Assembly (NCBI GenBank): GCA_948579355.1
Contig: CAPAOV010000003.1
Coordinates: 1-64,000, forward strand
Origin: an uncultured Eubacterium sp.
GTDB lineage: Bacteria > Bacillota > Clostridia > Lachnospirales > Lachnospiraceae
Direction of reading: 5' to 3'
Length of the DNA stretch: 64,000 nucleotides
The number at the start of each line of letters is the position of its first letter. Within the stretch, counting starts at the first letter, position 1. Both the position numbers and the translations under genes were made by a program. Shown piece by piece: positions 25,450 through 35,646 of this stretch. The notes below the pieces were generated by a model. It saw only the letters and a list, made by a program, of their open reading frames with translations. It did not search any database and was not told the DNA's origin.

Positions 25450-26418
25450 TTATATCTTTTTATATAAATAAAGTAATATCTTTTCCATCCCCGCAGAATA
25501 CATTGTATCTGTAACTAATCCTAATTTTGATGCATAATAGTCCTTATACTTCATAAGTTTTATAAAATCCTTTAAATTAAATCTCTCGATATAATTCTTT
25601 CTTATTGCCGCAAAATCAGAATACTCTTTAAATACCTTTGTCTTCTTAGCATTGTTACATAGATTAATAAGAAGATTAAATCTTTGTATCCTCTTCTCTA
25701 ATATATCAATCTGAGCTTTCCTCGTCCTGTCCGAAACATAAACTGCTCTGGCCTGCTGAGTGACATTCTTGTCATGGAGTCTATGCCTGTCAATCACTTC
25801 CGGAACATAACCGCATTTCCCAATTGTAACTGCCATAAGACCAAACAATACATCATGAAACTCAAACATATCTTTATTTTCTTGTAAAGCATTTTCTATA
25901 ATCATGTCTACAACTTCCTTACGGAAACTCATTGTAAACCCGGAACCGGCAAACTTACATATGTCATGTATTGATAATGGCACATATCCTGACGCATTAC
26001 CTTTGCCATGATAATCGACCTTTCTCTCTATGGGTTTATCTTTCTTATCAATATATATATAATTTGACTGAAGCATCATGCAATCAGACTTCTTCTGATA
26101 TATTTTTTCAAATATATTAATCTTATCTGTATCCCACATATCATCCTGGTCGGATAAATAAATCGTATCACCTTTGGCAAGAAATACTGCTTTAAAAAAA
26201 TTATCATAAAATCCCATATTACTACTATTACTATAAAAGGACCAGTTTTCAAGTGCTTTCTGCTTAATATAATCAAGCACAATTTCCTTTGTGTTATCTG
26301 TCGAACCGTCGTCGCATATAATTACCTCATCCGGCATCCTTGTTTGTCTTCTTATTGTTTCAAGTTGTTTGACTATATATTTTTCTCCATTGTAGGTTGC
26401 CATCACCACCGAAACCAT
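25450..26418 (-). CDS. glycosyltransferase family 2
   Basis: This 322-residue protein starts with MVSVVMATYNGEKYIVKQL at 26418, where the ATG overlaps the previous stop (TAATG). GT-A motifs are EVIICDDGSTDNT and LSDQDDMW, the latter typical of rhamnosyltransferase-like enzymes. A following FAGSGFTMSFRKEV is the acceptor region. It has no membrane helices. It adds one sugar to the lipid-linked repeat unit on the cytoplasmic face. Confidence 0.9.
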   Translation of the reverse strand: MVSVVMATYNGEKYIVKQLETIRRQTRMPDEVIICDDGSTDNTKEIVLDYIKQKALENWSFYSNSSNMGFYDNFFKAVFLAKGDTIYLSDQDDMWDTDKINIFEKIYQKKSDCMMLQSNYIYIDKKDKPIERKVDYHGKGNASGYVPLSIHDICKFAGSGFTMSFRKEVVDMIIENALQENKDMFEFHDVLFGLMAVTIGKCGYVPEVIDRHRLHDKNVTQQARAVYVSDRTRKAQIDILEKRIQRFNLLINLCNNAKKTKVFKEYSDFAAIRKNYIERFNLKDFIKLMKYKDYYASKLGLVTDTMYSAGMEKILLYLYKKI

Positions 26419-27536
26419 TACATCCCTGCCTCCTGTAACTCTTTTATTATGTAACAAATCCGGTCCACATCCTCCAATCTTAAACCGGCATAAAGAGGCA
26501 AAGTCAATACTCTCTTGCTGATATGCAGGGCAATTGGCGTCTGCATTACATCATACCGGCCATGGAAACATTCAAACGTATTCGTAAGAGGGTAGAAATA
26601 TTTTCTGGCATAGATTCCATTTTCAGATAATTTATCAAATACTTCCTCACGACTAGCGCCGTATTGCTTCTCTTCAAACACAACTGGGAAATATGCATAG
26701 TTACTTTTTACCTCCGGCTGAACAGCATTAAGTTGTATCCCCTCACATCCGCCAAGATGTTCACGGTATCTTTCAACCAGCTTTCGTCTTTTATCTATTT
26801 CTTCCTCCACATGACGGAGATTGCACAATCCCATCGCTGCACAAAATTCATTCATTTTTGCATTTGCACCAATCGCTGACACTTCTTCCGGTCCATGTAT
26901 GCCAAAATTTTTAAGTTCATATAACTTTTCCCCTAGCTGTTTATCCTTAAAACAGACTGCCCCGCCCTCTATACTGTTGAAAACCTTTGTCGCATGAAAG
27001 GAAAAACAGGAAGCATCACCAAAAGAACCAATTCCCTTTCCCTTATACGTTTCACCAAATGTATGGGCAGCATCATATATAACTTTTAGTTCATACTTAC
27101 GGGCAATTCGGTTAATTTCCTCAATATTGCACACATTGCCATAAACATGAACCGGCATAATTGCACAAGTATAATCTGTAATAAGTTCTTCAATTTTTGC
27201 TGTATCTATACAGTATGTCTCGGGATCAATATCACAAAATACTGGTTTCAAACCATTTCTAACAATTGCATGTGTAGTAGATGCAAAGGTAAATGGAGTT
27301 GTGATAACCTCTCCCTGCAAATTCATTGCCTGAAGAGTTAATTCCAGCGCCATATGACCATTCGTAAATAAATCGACATTATCAACACCCATATACTGGG
27401 TGAGTTCGGCCTGAAACTGTTTATGTTTAGGCCCCATATTCGTTAGCCAGTGGCTATCCCACATGTCAGAAATTTCATCCATATACTCTTGCAGGTCCGG
27501 CATCGAAGATCTGGTAACAAAAATCCCATTATCCAT
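26418..27536 (-). CDS. DegT/DnrJ/EryC1/StrS family aminotransferase
   Basis: This 372-residue PLP enzyme has LFTNGHMALELTL, VITTPFTFASTTHAIVRNG, VIYDAAHTFGE and the Schiff-base Lys in SFHATKVFNSIEGGA, all complete. It converts a 4-keto-sugar nucleotide to an amino-sugar nucleotide (established for the family). No matching dehydratase lies in the window, so the keto-sugar must come from elsewhere. The product would supply an amine that the ATP-grasp ligases could acylate. Confidence 0.92.
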   Translation of the reverse strand: MDNGIFVTRSSMPDLQEYMDEISDMWDSHWLTNMGPKHKQFQAELTQYMGVDNVDLFTNGHMALELTLQAMNLQGEVITTPFTFASTTHAIVRNGLKPVFCDIDPETYCIDTAKIEELITDYTCAIMPVHVYGNVCNIEEINRIARKYELKVIYDAAHTFGETYKGKGIGSFGDASCFSFHATKVFNSIEGGAVCFKDKQLGEKLYELKNFGIHGPEEVSAIGANAKMNEFCAAMGLCNLRHVEEEIDKRRKLVERYREHLGGCEGIQLNAVQPEVKSNYAYFPVVFEEKQYGASREEVFDKLSENGIYARKYFYPLTNTFECFHGRYDVMQTPIALHISKRVLTLPLYAGLRLEDVDRICYIIKELQEAGM

Positions 27537-27539
27537 GAT

Positions 27540-28982
27540 TTATCTGCTCCTTTTCAAAAAAATAGACTTAACTATATCTGCCAAATACTTAAATGAATCA
27601 AATTTTAAAACTACTGAACCCAAAATATATATAATCATTCCTCCGATTATCTGTAATGCCACAATCACAATTCTATTAAGATTGATATGTGTAATTGGAT
27701 AAATACATGCTCCCATAAACAAAGCCAATAAAATTGCAGGAAAAATATCCTTTAATTGTTCCAGATAACTGTAATGCAACAATTTCTTATTTGGCCAACT
27801 GTTTATTATCTGTGCAAGTACACATGCCAAAAGATAACTATACGCCATCGCTTCTACACTAATCCATATGGTTGAGGCTAACAAAGTCATCCCTACAATT
27901 TTTTTCCATATTTCCAGTTTTAAAAACAAATCGCTTCTTCCCAACGCTTTAATAGCATTTAAATTTGCTGTATGAATAGGTTCAAACATATACGCAATAC
28001 AAAATATTCTCAGAAAAAAAACACAGGGAAGCCATTTATCAGTAAGTATTAAAGAGACCAAATCTTCTGCAATGACAGCAAGCCCTATCATAAGTGGCGC
28101 CATAATATAAACACTGGTGCTAATCGCACGTTTCGTCATTTCCCTGACCCGGCTTACATCATCCTGCTCATTTGACATCACTGGCAATAATACACTGTCG
28201 ATTGAATTATTAATGTTTCCAACAATTACATTGGGCAGCTTTGCCCCCTGATTATAAAAGGCAAGATTAGAAGCGGTATATATTTTACCTATCACCAAAG
28301 GTCTGATATTCGTATAAACTGTGTTAATTAATCCGGATACTAGCAATTTCCATCCAAAATTAAAAAGAGATTTTAAACGTTCCAGAGAAAAAATTTTCTT
28401 TGGTCTCCAGCGCACTGTAATCCACAAAACCAACGTATCCACTGCGGTATTGAACAACTGTTGGGCAACCAGTGCCCAAATGCCAAATCCCATGCATGCC
28501 ATTGTGATACCTACAACAGCGGCACCCAATGTTCCAATTAAGGTAGCAAAAAAGAATTTCTTGAAGAGCATGTTGCGGCTGACAAACGCCTGCTGAACAT
28601 TTTTCAAGCCCGATATCAGCACTGTTATTCCAATCACTCTTACTATAATTGTAAGCTCCGGTCTCTGATAAAATATCGAAATAAGGGGAGCACAAACAAA
28701 TAATAACAGATATAATAAGGAACACCATATCAAATTAAGATAAAACACACTGGAAAAATCTAAATCATCCGCATCCTTTTTTTGAATTAAGGCATTTCCT
28801 AATCCACTATCCACAAAGACATTCAATATCGTTATAAATACGGTAACTAATGCTATCGTTCCATAATCACTTGGCAGCAAGAGCCGGGCTAAAACCAACT
28901 CAACAATTAATTTAACTGCCTGAGCTCCACACCGTTCGGCAAACCGCCAGATAAAATTCGAAAAAACCTGATTTCCTTTCAT
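27540..28982 (-). CDS. Wzx-type oligosaccharide flippase (MOP superfamily)
   Basis: This 480-residue protein has about 12-14 membrane helices. The N terminus with NFIWRFAERCGAQAVKLIVELVLARLL resembles WzxC-type flippases: VFVDSGLGNALIQKKDADDLDF follows. It moves the undecaprenyl-linked repeat unit across the membrane. It overlaps the upstream glycosyltransferase gene by 4 bp (ATGA) and precedes the DegT gene by 3 bp. Confidence 0.9.
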   Translation of the reverse strand: MKGNQVFSNFIWRFAERCGAQAVKLIVELVLARLLLPSDYGTIALVTVFITILNVFVDSGLGNALIQKKDADDLDFSSVFYLNLIWCSLLYLLLFVCAPLISIFYQRPELTIIVRVIGITVLISGLKNVQQAFVSRNMLFKKFFFATLIGTLGAAVVGITMACMGFGIWALVAQQLFNTAVDTLVLWITVRWRPKKIFSLERLKSLFNFGWKLLVSGLINTVYTNIRPLVIGKIYTASNLAFYNQGAKLPNVIVGNINNSIDSVLLPVMSNEQDDVSRVREMTKRAISTSVYIMAPLMIGLAVIAEDLVSLILTDKWLPCVFFLRIFCIAYMFEPIHTANLNAIKALGRSDLFLKLEIWKKIVGMTLLASTIWISVEAMAYSYLLACVLAQIINSWPNKKLLHYSYLEQLKDIFPAILLALFMGACIYPITHINLNRIVIVALQIIGGMIIYILGSVVLKFDSFKYLADIVKSIFLKRSR

Positions 28983-29965
28983 CTGCCCATCCCCTGAAAG
29001 CTTTTTTCTATTGCCTTATTTCTCCGATATGCTTCAATCATTACAGAAACTTTACTAAATGGAAGCAAAAACATCTTTTTTATAATATATAGCAATATGC
29101 TCATCCTAAATTCAGCATTTGAAAATTCTTCTCTAAAATCCTCAAAATGTAAACCACATTTTTTCTTCATAATACATCCCCAAAAATACCAGAAGTACAT
29201 CTGCTCTATTACTTTTAAAACAGAAGTATTTTTATTTCTTTTGGCGTAATCGTATAATGCTGCATGATATTCTAATTTACTTTGGTAATCATAACTGCTA
29301 TTTGCCGCAAAGCTTGACCCGTGTGTGGTTACAAGTCTATATGCGCTCCACTTTTCCTGAAAACAATATACTTTACCATTTGCTGCCATCAAAAAGGCTT
29401 TCACCCTATCTCCCGGATAATTCTTCGGTGCACGAATATCATAATCGAACAAATCATAATAATAATAATTTCTTCGCAGTACAGTCGCTGTCTGACCCGG
29501 AAATAATCCTTTTTGAAAATCTTTTATTGTATATTCGCTCTTTTTACATTCATGAATATGCCAGTTTACAGGAACCCCCTTTTCATTTACTACTTGAGCA
29601 TTATGCGCCACCGCAACATAATCCGGATGGGTTTCAAGAAAATCATACTCTCTTTGTAATTTATATTCATATGTCCAATAGTCATCGCCCTCCAGCATGA
29701 TAAAATACTTGCCTGTCATTCTTGAATACAAATCATCAAAATTGCCGGCATTCAAATTCTTTTCGCGATAATAAATATGAAAATATTCTGGCAGCCTGTC
29801 TTCCATCCCTTTTAGAACAGTGCGTGTTTTATCTGTAGAACAATCCTCTCCAATCAATACTTCTATTTCAAAATTAACTTTTTGTTCAAGAACACTATTT
29901 ACCGCGCGTTCAATATAATTCTCATGATTGTATGTTGGAATAATCACCGAAATCTGCACACTCAT
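28979..29965 (-). CDS. glycosyltransferase family 2
   Basis: This 328-residue protein starts at the ATG at 29965; a GTG 9 bases earlier overlaps the preceding stop. The GT-A domain has ISVIIPTYNHENYIERAV, VLIGEDCSTDKT and the metal motif LEGDDYW. The C-terminal third is basic and partly hydrophobic. It probably adds a sugar to the repeat unit. It is tightly packed between the nitroreductase-like and Wzx genes. Confidence 0.9.
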   Translation of the reverse strand: MSVQISVIIPTYNHENYIERAVNSVLEQKVNFEIEVLIGEDCSTDKTRTVLKGMEDRLPEYFHIYYREKNLNAGNFDDLYSRMTGKYFIMLEGDDYWTYEYKLQREYDFLETHPDYVAVAHNAQVVNEKGVPVNWHIHECKKSEYTIKDFQKGLFPGQTATVLRRNYYYYDLFDYDIRAPKNYPGDRVKAFLMAANGKVYCFQEKWSAYRLVTTHGSSFAANSSYDYQSKLEYHAALYDYAKRNKNTSVLKVIEQMYFWYFWGCIMKKKCGLHFEDFREEFSNAEFRMSILLYIIKKMFLLPFSKVSVMIEAYRRNKAIEKSFQGMGR

Positions 29966-29970
29966 TATAA

Positions 29971-30942
29971 TCACCTGTTTATAAAAATTTCACTGCTGCT
30001 TTTCCTGTGAGATACTGCATATGTTACCTTATCTTTATAATAGCCAACTGCTACATATAGAATGATTTTTTCATTTTGAGGAATATTATTACAGATTTTT
30101 CTAATTTCTTTATCTGAGCTCTTTTTTTCTCCATTTTGCAGAATACAGCTCGCAATTCCATAATAATGCAGCGCCTCAATCAGGGCCATAGCAAATATCC
30201 CCCCCTCAATATATAACTGGTTTCTCTCAAAGGAATCATAAAATGCCGACATATCTGCAGTAACTACCAGATAATTTTTGACTGAATCACCAAACCCTGT
30301 ATTTCCCGCTATAACCTCACCAATGAAGCCATTTATTTCTGCCTGACTGTACATATATACCCGAAACGCCTGTCTATTACATGCAGTTGGACATTTTTTT
30401 GCAATATCAATCGCCTTTTCAACACTTTTATAGTCAACATTTTCAGAACTAAACTGACGAACTGAATGCCTGCTATCAAAAAATGCAGGAAATTCCTGAT
30501 GTATTTCTTTTTGCAATTCAATATATGTGACTTCCTTTACACCACATTCAAAAGACTCATCGTAAAATTTGTCATATCTATTTATTGCTTTATATAAATC
30601 CTTATTTTCATAGCCAAGCTTTCTTTGAAACTCAACATATCTAAACATTACATTGACCGCATTTATAAAGGCTGTATCCAGACATGAAAACTCTTTCTTC
30701 ATATATAATTCCAGCATGTCAATTAATTCCTTAATCTTCTTTTCTCCAAATCCTTTTCGTGGCCTTTCAATTGACATTCCTTTCTCTATTGTATGCGTCT
30801 GTCTGAAGATTTTAGCTTCCAATGCACTCTTCGAACATACTGACGGATTATTATAATTAAACTTTCTATATTTACAATAATCAGAAAAGTAATCGCAAAA
30901 CATCAAAAAGTCCTTTACAATATGTTTTAAAACACCGGACAT
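29971..30942 (-). CDS. nitroreductase-family protein of the polysaccharide locus
   Basis: This 323-residue protein starts at the ATG at 30942 with AAGGG 8 bases upstream. The C-terminal two-thirds match the nitroreductase FMN fold: FFDSRHSVRQFSSENVD, IAKKCPTACNRQAFRVY, GFGDSVKNYLVVTADM and EGGIFAMALIEALHYYGI. The N-terminal 130 residues (HTIEKGMSIERPRKGFGEKK) are an extra region seen in polysaccharide-locus members of the family. It may oxidise or reduce a sugar or attached group using FMN. The reaction is unknown. Confidence 0.8.
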   Translation of the reverse strand: MSGVLKHIVKDFLMFCDYFSDYCKYRKFNYNNPSVCSKSALEAKIFRQTHTIEKGMSIERPRKGFGEKKIKELIDMLELYMKKEFSCLDTAFINAVNVMFRYVEFQRKLGYENKDLYKAINRYDKFYDESFECGVKEVTYIELQKEIHQEFPAFFDSRHSVRQFSSENVDYKSVEKAIDIAKKCPTACNRQAFRVYMYSQAEINGFIGEVIAGNTGFGDSVKNYLVVTADMSAFYDSFERNQLYIEGGIFAMALIEALHYYGIASCILQNGEKKSSDKEIRKICNNIPQNEKIILYVAVGYYKDKVTYAVSHRKSSSEIFINR

Positions 30943-30943
30943 A

Positions 30944-32143
30944 TCAATCACCCTTTTCTAAAAAATCAAAAATAATTTCAACTGTCTTTCGCGAGCCCTG
31001 TTTTAAGCTGGCGTTTATCTCTTCAAGATGTTCCCTTATCTCCATATAATGCTCTTCTAAAGATACAAATCTCTCAATAATACTCTCTTTAGAAAGTTCT
31101 TCAATATCTACACAATAATTGTCAAAGCCAATCTTATTTATAAATCCTCTCATCTTTTGCTCATAAGATACTGATATGAATGGAACCATCATTTTAGCCG
31201 AAAAAATATTAGAATGATAACGCATTCCAACAACAGCATACAATTTGCTTATAATGTACTGCTGAAAATAGCAGTCATAATTATCGGATAAGACAAAGCA
31301 TTTGTCATTGCAAAATCTGCTCATATAATCATAGTCATTTCCCATGCCAAATAATTGAGGAATAAAAAGTATTTTATAACCTCTTTTAACAAACCAGGAA
31401 ACTATCTCTTCAAATGTCTCTTCTATTCTTTCTTTTACTCCGTCTTTGCCTGCATATTTAGGATGCCATTGCAAATCAGTCATTGTGAGTCCGATAATTT
31501 TTTCTCCCGTTTTCATAAAAGAAGCTAAGTCATCATCTTCCATAAATATTTTTTCATTAGCATCTGTTTCTATTTCGTTTTGAATCGCCAAATCATATGC
31601 AACAATTGCATCATTATTTAATAACAATTGGTCCAGATATTTCTTTGATATTTCCTCTCTCAATATAATCTTATTCGCATTATTAAAAATAAAACGACGG
31701 AAACGGTTTCTTTTCTTTTTAAAAAAAGGCCCTGCAGAAGGTGCACAAATAATAAATGATTTATTATTGCGGATGGCCGCCCATAATCTCAAAAGATAAC
31801 ATATCTCCTTTTTATAATAAACGTCTCCTATTGACGGTCCTCCCGGTCCATGTAATACAAGATCAGCCTTTTCTATCTCATCAAAAAAAGCCTTTCCCTT
31901 TTTACTGACAAAAAAATGTCTGGTAAATATACCTAAAATAAAATCTGGTATATGTCGAACACGCGGATACTCTGATATACATTTTACATTTTTATAAGGA
32001 AAATTCTTAATCTCTGGTGAACATAACTGGACACTGACCTCATAACCATGAGCTAACAAGGAATCTATAAGTGACCGTAACGCCGCCTCATCCCCCCGGT
32101 TATTCCAGTGTGAATTAATAATAAATATTTTTTTCTTTCCCAT
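30944..32143 (-). CDS. polysaccharide pyruvyl transferase family protein
   Basis: This 399-residue protein has the family signature at the N terminus (FIINSHWNNRGDEAALRSLIDSL), the middle LVLHGPGGPSIGD and the late GMRYHSNIFSAKM (conserved Arg and His). CsaB-like enzymes transfer pyruvate from PEP to make a ketal on a sugar, giving negative charge to the polymer. The start follows AAGGAGATAAAGGA. Confidence 0.9.
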   Translation of the reverse strand: MGKKKIFIINSHWNNRGDEAALRSLIDSLLAHGYEVSVQLCSPEIKNFPYKNVKCISEYPRVRHIPDFILGIFTRHFFVSKKGKAFFDEIEKADLVLHGPGGPSIGDVYYKKEICYLLRLWAAIRNNKSFIICAPSAGPFFKKKRNRFRRFIFNNANKIILREEISKKYLDQLLLNNDAIVAYDLAIQNEIETDANEKIFMEDDDLASFMKTGEKIIGLTMTDLQWHPKYAGKDGVKERIEETFEEIVSWFVKRGYKILFIPQLFGMGNDYDYMSRFCNDKCFVLSDNYDCYFQQYIISKLYAVVGMRYHSNIFSAKMMVPFISVSYEQKMRGFINKIGFDNYCVDIEELSKESIIERFVSLEEHYMEIREHLEEINASLKQGSRKTVEIIFDFLEKGD

Positions 32144-32169
32144 TCCTTTATCTCCTTACAAAATACCGT

Positions 32170-33273
32170 TTACATCTCCATAAATATATAGGGATATGTA
32201 CCGCCCCCGCTCCTTATTACATAGGTAATAAGCCAACTAATAGCGGTTATAGCAAGGATTAGAGCATACGAAGGTATATTTCCCCACTTTTTATCCTTTA
32301 TCCCCATATTTTTTGCAATAACAGGTAGTGTAATAACTGACAACACATCAAAATAATATACAATCCTTATTGCCCAAGCTCCCAAAAAGAAGTTAAGAAA
32401 CGTTGCCAAAAATGAGATTGAAGTAATTATGAACAACGTTCTTGTATGTTCAAAGGATTTCGCACACCTTTTTGATTTGATTAAGAAAAGAATAAATATT
32501 ATCGCCCAATACACAATTCTTATTATTCGTCCACCGGAACTTTCATCTGTAAGGTAATGGTCATATCGCTGGGAAAGAAAGTTCATTTTAGATATAATGT
32601 CATATATTTGGTCAAAAAATATGAGTGCCATGATTCCCATCAAAATAATAATTGCCTCGTTAATCCTACCATACCTTTTACTATTTATCAACAGACTAAG
32701 CGGATATATGATAAAAGCAACAATTGCAGTGTCATGAAACGATGCTGCCAGCAAAATCACTAAGATAAAACGAATTAGCTTTCGATTAACAACAAACTGA
32801 AAGGAATAAAGAACCAAGACAATCGCCATAATCTGCCTTAAAATATTTAGAGAAGAATTATAATAACTAAAAAAGAATATTAAAAAAGCAAAAGGTATAC
32901 TAACCTGTTCCTTAAAAGGCTTAACAGCCTTGTAAACAATATACATAAGAATTAACTCATACACAAAATAGAACATATGTGGATTATGGCTAATCCTTGA
33001 AACAAGATAATTAACTGTAGCATATCCTGATGCAATACTATATTCGGAAGCTTTCTTTAAAAACGCAAAAAGTGAATCATAACTACAGGCGCGTTCAAAC
33101 CAATAGTTGCCATATAAAAGTACATCTGCTCCTATCGAATAATCTCGTAATCCTGCAATAATACTTGGAATTAATAAAGCAATAAAAACAAGAACTTTCT
33201 TTCTTGCTCCTTCTTTTAATTTCTCGGCAATATAGAGAATGGCTGTTGATATAGAAAAAATTGCTATATACAT
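32170..33273 (-). CDS. EpsG/Wzy-type polysaccharide polymerase
   Basis: This 367-residue polytopic protein has about ten helices. The EpsG marks are GLRDYSIGADVLLYGNYWFE, a long periplasmic-side loop, FYNSSLNILRQIMAIVL-like residues and SFHDTAIVAFIIYPL. It polymerises repeat units on the outer face of the membrane. A strong AGGAGG precedes the ATG. It overlaps the upstream glycosyltransferase gene by 10 bp. Confidence 0.88.
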   Translation of the reverse strand: MYIAIFSISTAILYIAEKLKEGARKKVLVFIALLIPSIIAGLRDYSIGADVLLYGNYWFERACSYDSLFAFLKKASEYSIASGYATVNYLVSRISHNPHMFYFVYELILMYIVYKAVKPFKEQVSIPFAFLIFFFSYYNSSLNILRQIMAIVLVLYSFQFVVNRKLIRFILVILLAASFHDTAIVAFIIYPLSLLINSKRYGRINEAIIILMGIMALIFFDQIYDIISKMNFLSQRYDHYLTDESSGGRIIRIVYWAIIFILFLIKSKRCAKSFEHTRTLFIITSISFLATFLNFFLGAWAIRIVYYFDVLSVITLPVIAKNMGIKDKKWGNIPSYALILAITAISWLITYVIRSGGGTYPYIFMEM

Positions 33274-34370
33274 TCTCGATTCCTCCTGTTATGCATCACT
33301 AAATATATTTTTTCTAATTGCGAAACCGTATTTTCAATCGAATACTTTTTTAATAACTCAATTTGCCTTGCCGTTCTCTCATAACCATCAAGTAAATCAA
33401 GCGCCTTTTTTGCCCAAACCTCCGGCGGCTCATCTAATGAAAGCTTTTTGGCATAAGGGGTTAGCTCCAGTTCTCCCGATATTGTATCAGAAGCCAATAA
33501 TGGCAAGCCCGCTGCCTGTGCTTCGATTCCTGCTATCGGCAGTCCTTCAAATAGCGATGGCATAATAAAAATATCAAAACACTGCAATACATCCTCTATA
33601 TCGGAACATTCACCTAAGAAGAGTACTTTTTTCTCTATCCCCAAATCCTGCACTTTCTCGCGAATTTCAGATAAGAGTTCTCCCTTACCTGCCAATACAA
33701 GCTTTGCATCCGGATACAGCTTTTGCAGTTCAAAAAAAATATCTATTAAAAACGTATGATTCTTTTGAAAATTAAATCTTCCCACATGCCCAACAATAAG
33801 CGATGAAGACAAATTCAGTTCTTCTCGCTTATTTTCTCGCTTTTCTTTTGAATAACAAAACTTGTCCAAGTGGATTCCATTATTTATGATAGTTACATTT
33901 TCTTTTTTACCAAACAACCACTCCCCGGCAAGCTGGGAGCACGCCAATTTTTCATCTGCCAATCGCCTCAAAACTGGTCTGTTTATATAATGAAGCAGGT
34001 TGAAAATTTTATTTTCACTGGTCGAAGTATTATGCGCATGCACAATCACTTTCTTTTTCTTCTTTTTAGCGACAATAGCTGGAAGTATATTAGCGGCTGA
34101 ATTCTTATGGATATGTACAATTTCCACTTCATCATCCATAATCTTTGATAAATCCTTAATATATTTTATCATCTTCTTATAGGGGGATATATGGTGTATA
34201 TCCCCTCCTAAGCTTTGGATTTTTTCCCCTAGGCCCGGATTATCCTTTACTGTGACAAAATCAAAATCATACTGTGTGCGGTCAATGTCAGATAAAACAT
34301 TATATAGAAATGTTTCAATCCCACCAACACTATCTGATAATTCAAAGTGCAGAACTTTCACTTTTTCCAT
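33264..34370 (-). CDS. glycosyltransferase family 4 (GT-B)
   Basis: This 368-residue protein has N-terminal VLHFELSDSVGGIETFLYNVL and the donor-binding half VGHVGRFNFQKNHTFLID, VLAGKGELLSEI and FIMPSLFEGLPIAGIEAQAAGLP with the E-x7-E motif. This is a retaining GT4 enzyme that adds a hexose or similar sugar from a nucleotide donor during repeat-unit assembly. Confidence 0.92.
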   Translation of the reverse strand: MEKVKVLHFELSDSVGGIETFLYNVLSDIDRTQYDFDFVTVKDNPGLGEKIQSLGGDIHHISPYKKMIKYIKDLSKIMDDEVEIVHIHKNSAANILPAIVAKKKKKKVIVHAHNTSTSENKIFNLLHYINRPVLRRLADEKLACSQLAGEWLFGKKENVTIINNGIHLDKFCYSKEKRENKREELNLSSSLIVGHVGRFNFQKNHTFLIDIFFELQKLYPDAKLVLAGKGELLSEIREKVQDLGIEKKVLFLGECSDIEDVLQCFDIFIMPSLFEGLPIAGIEAQAAGLPLLASDTISGELELTPYAKKLSLDEPPEVWAKKALDLLDGYERTARQIELLKKYSIENTVSQLEKIYLVMHNRRNRECI

Positions 34371-34387
34371 AACTCCTGCTCCTCATT

Positions 34388-35566
34388 TCAATCCTTTTTT
34401 CCACCGACACCATATTGTGCTTTATGTGTGAAATTCAAAGTTTCTATAAACAATTCTGTATGCTCTGCCACAACACGTCTAACATCATATCTCTCCCGCA
34501 CTATTTTCTTTCCATTGGAACAAAGCTTCTCTCTCAACGAGCTATCTCTATAAAGAGAAAAAACGTTCTCACTAATTTCCTCCTCATTAAGTTCTGACAC
34601 CAAACCGTTTATTTCATTTTCTATAATATTAGGTATCGCATCTACATCAGAAGCAACAATCGGCTTCCCAGCCAGCATATATTCTGCCAGAACTAATCCA
34701 AACCCCTCCCAGCGGGAAAGAAGCGTTGCGATATCAAATAATTGGATGAATGTCATAGGATTATTAACCCATCCTGTTATCAAATAGCTTTGTTCCATCC
34801 CATTATCTTTAAATATCTTTTCAACTTCGCTACGCAATTCACCATCTCCAACCATTAGGAAAAAAGCATTCGGAATTTTATGCTTAATGAGAACCGCTGT
34901 CTTTGCAAAAATATCCGGAGATTTCTGCTCTGATAATCTCCCCACAAACCCGACTACAAATGCATTCTTTTTTATACCCGCGGTTTCGCGTGTTAATTCG
35001 CCTTGACTATTTTCATATTCTTCAAAATCTATTCCATTATATATAACAACTGTCTTTTCTTTTTTACAAATCCTCTTATCCAGAGCTGATTCCTGCTCCG
35101 CTTTCGATATGCATACTATTCTATCTGTCATTCGAGCAAGCATTCGCTCGATAATAGCATATAATTTTTTCTTCTTGTTAGAACAGTTCATATTGAAAGC
35201 CCAACCATGAGGATTGTAAATGCACTTATTTTTCATTCCCAAAGCAGCAATCCTTCCAATTGCTCCCGCCTTACTGGAATGACAATACAAAATATCCGAA
35301 TGATACTTTTTTATCAGTTTACGGATTGTAAAAATAGCAGATATATCTGCTTTTATATCAATATCTCTTACCATAGTTACAGTCTCAAATTCATCGGCCA
35401 AATCAACATAATCATCCGATTTATAATCTTGGGAGCAGACTATAATATTATAAAATTTGTTGTGGTCAATATATTTTAAAAAACTTCTAATATATCTTTG
35501 AACGCCTCCTTTTGACTGTATAATATGAAGAATGCGAATTTTTTCTCTACGATTTGCTTCTGTCAT
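34388..35566 (-). CDS. glycosyltransferase family 4 (GT-B)
   Basis: This 392-residue protein has N-terminal ILHIIQSKGGVQRYIRSFL. Further motifs are CHSSKAGAIGRIAALG and IYNPHGWAFNM, and the donor half has VGFVGRLSEQKSPDIFA, FLMVGDGELR and LLSRWEGFGLVLAEYMLAGKP. It is similar to the Cap/EpsD-like GT4 enzymes that often add the second sugar after the priming step. It lies directly after the BY-kinase gene. Confidence 0.92.
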   Translation of the reverse strand: MTEANRREKIRILHIIQSKGGVQRYIRSFLKYIDHNKFYNIIVCSQDYKSDDYVDLADEFETVTMVRDIDIKADISAIFTIRKLIKKYHSDILYCHSSKAGAIGRIAALGMKNKCIYNPHGWAFNMNCSNKKKKLYAIIERMLARMTDRIVCISKAEQESALDKRICKKEKTVVIYNGIDFEEYENSQGELTRETAGIKKNAFVVGFVGRLSEQKSPDIFAKTAVLIKHKIPNAFFLMVGDGELRSEVEKIFKDNGMEQSYLITGWVNNPMTFIQLFDIATLLSRWEGFGLVLAEYMLAGKPIVASDVDAIPNIIENEINGLVSELNEEEISENVFSLYRDSSLREKLCSNGKKIVRERYDVRRVVAEHTELFIETLNFTHKAQYGVGGKKD

Positions 35567-35646
35567 CTGCTTTCCCTCTCCCGCTTCTCCTAAGCCAAAT
35601 TTCTCCCCAGCATAGCTGCAAATTTTACTTTCTCAATCAGTTCCCC

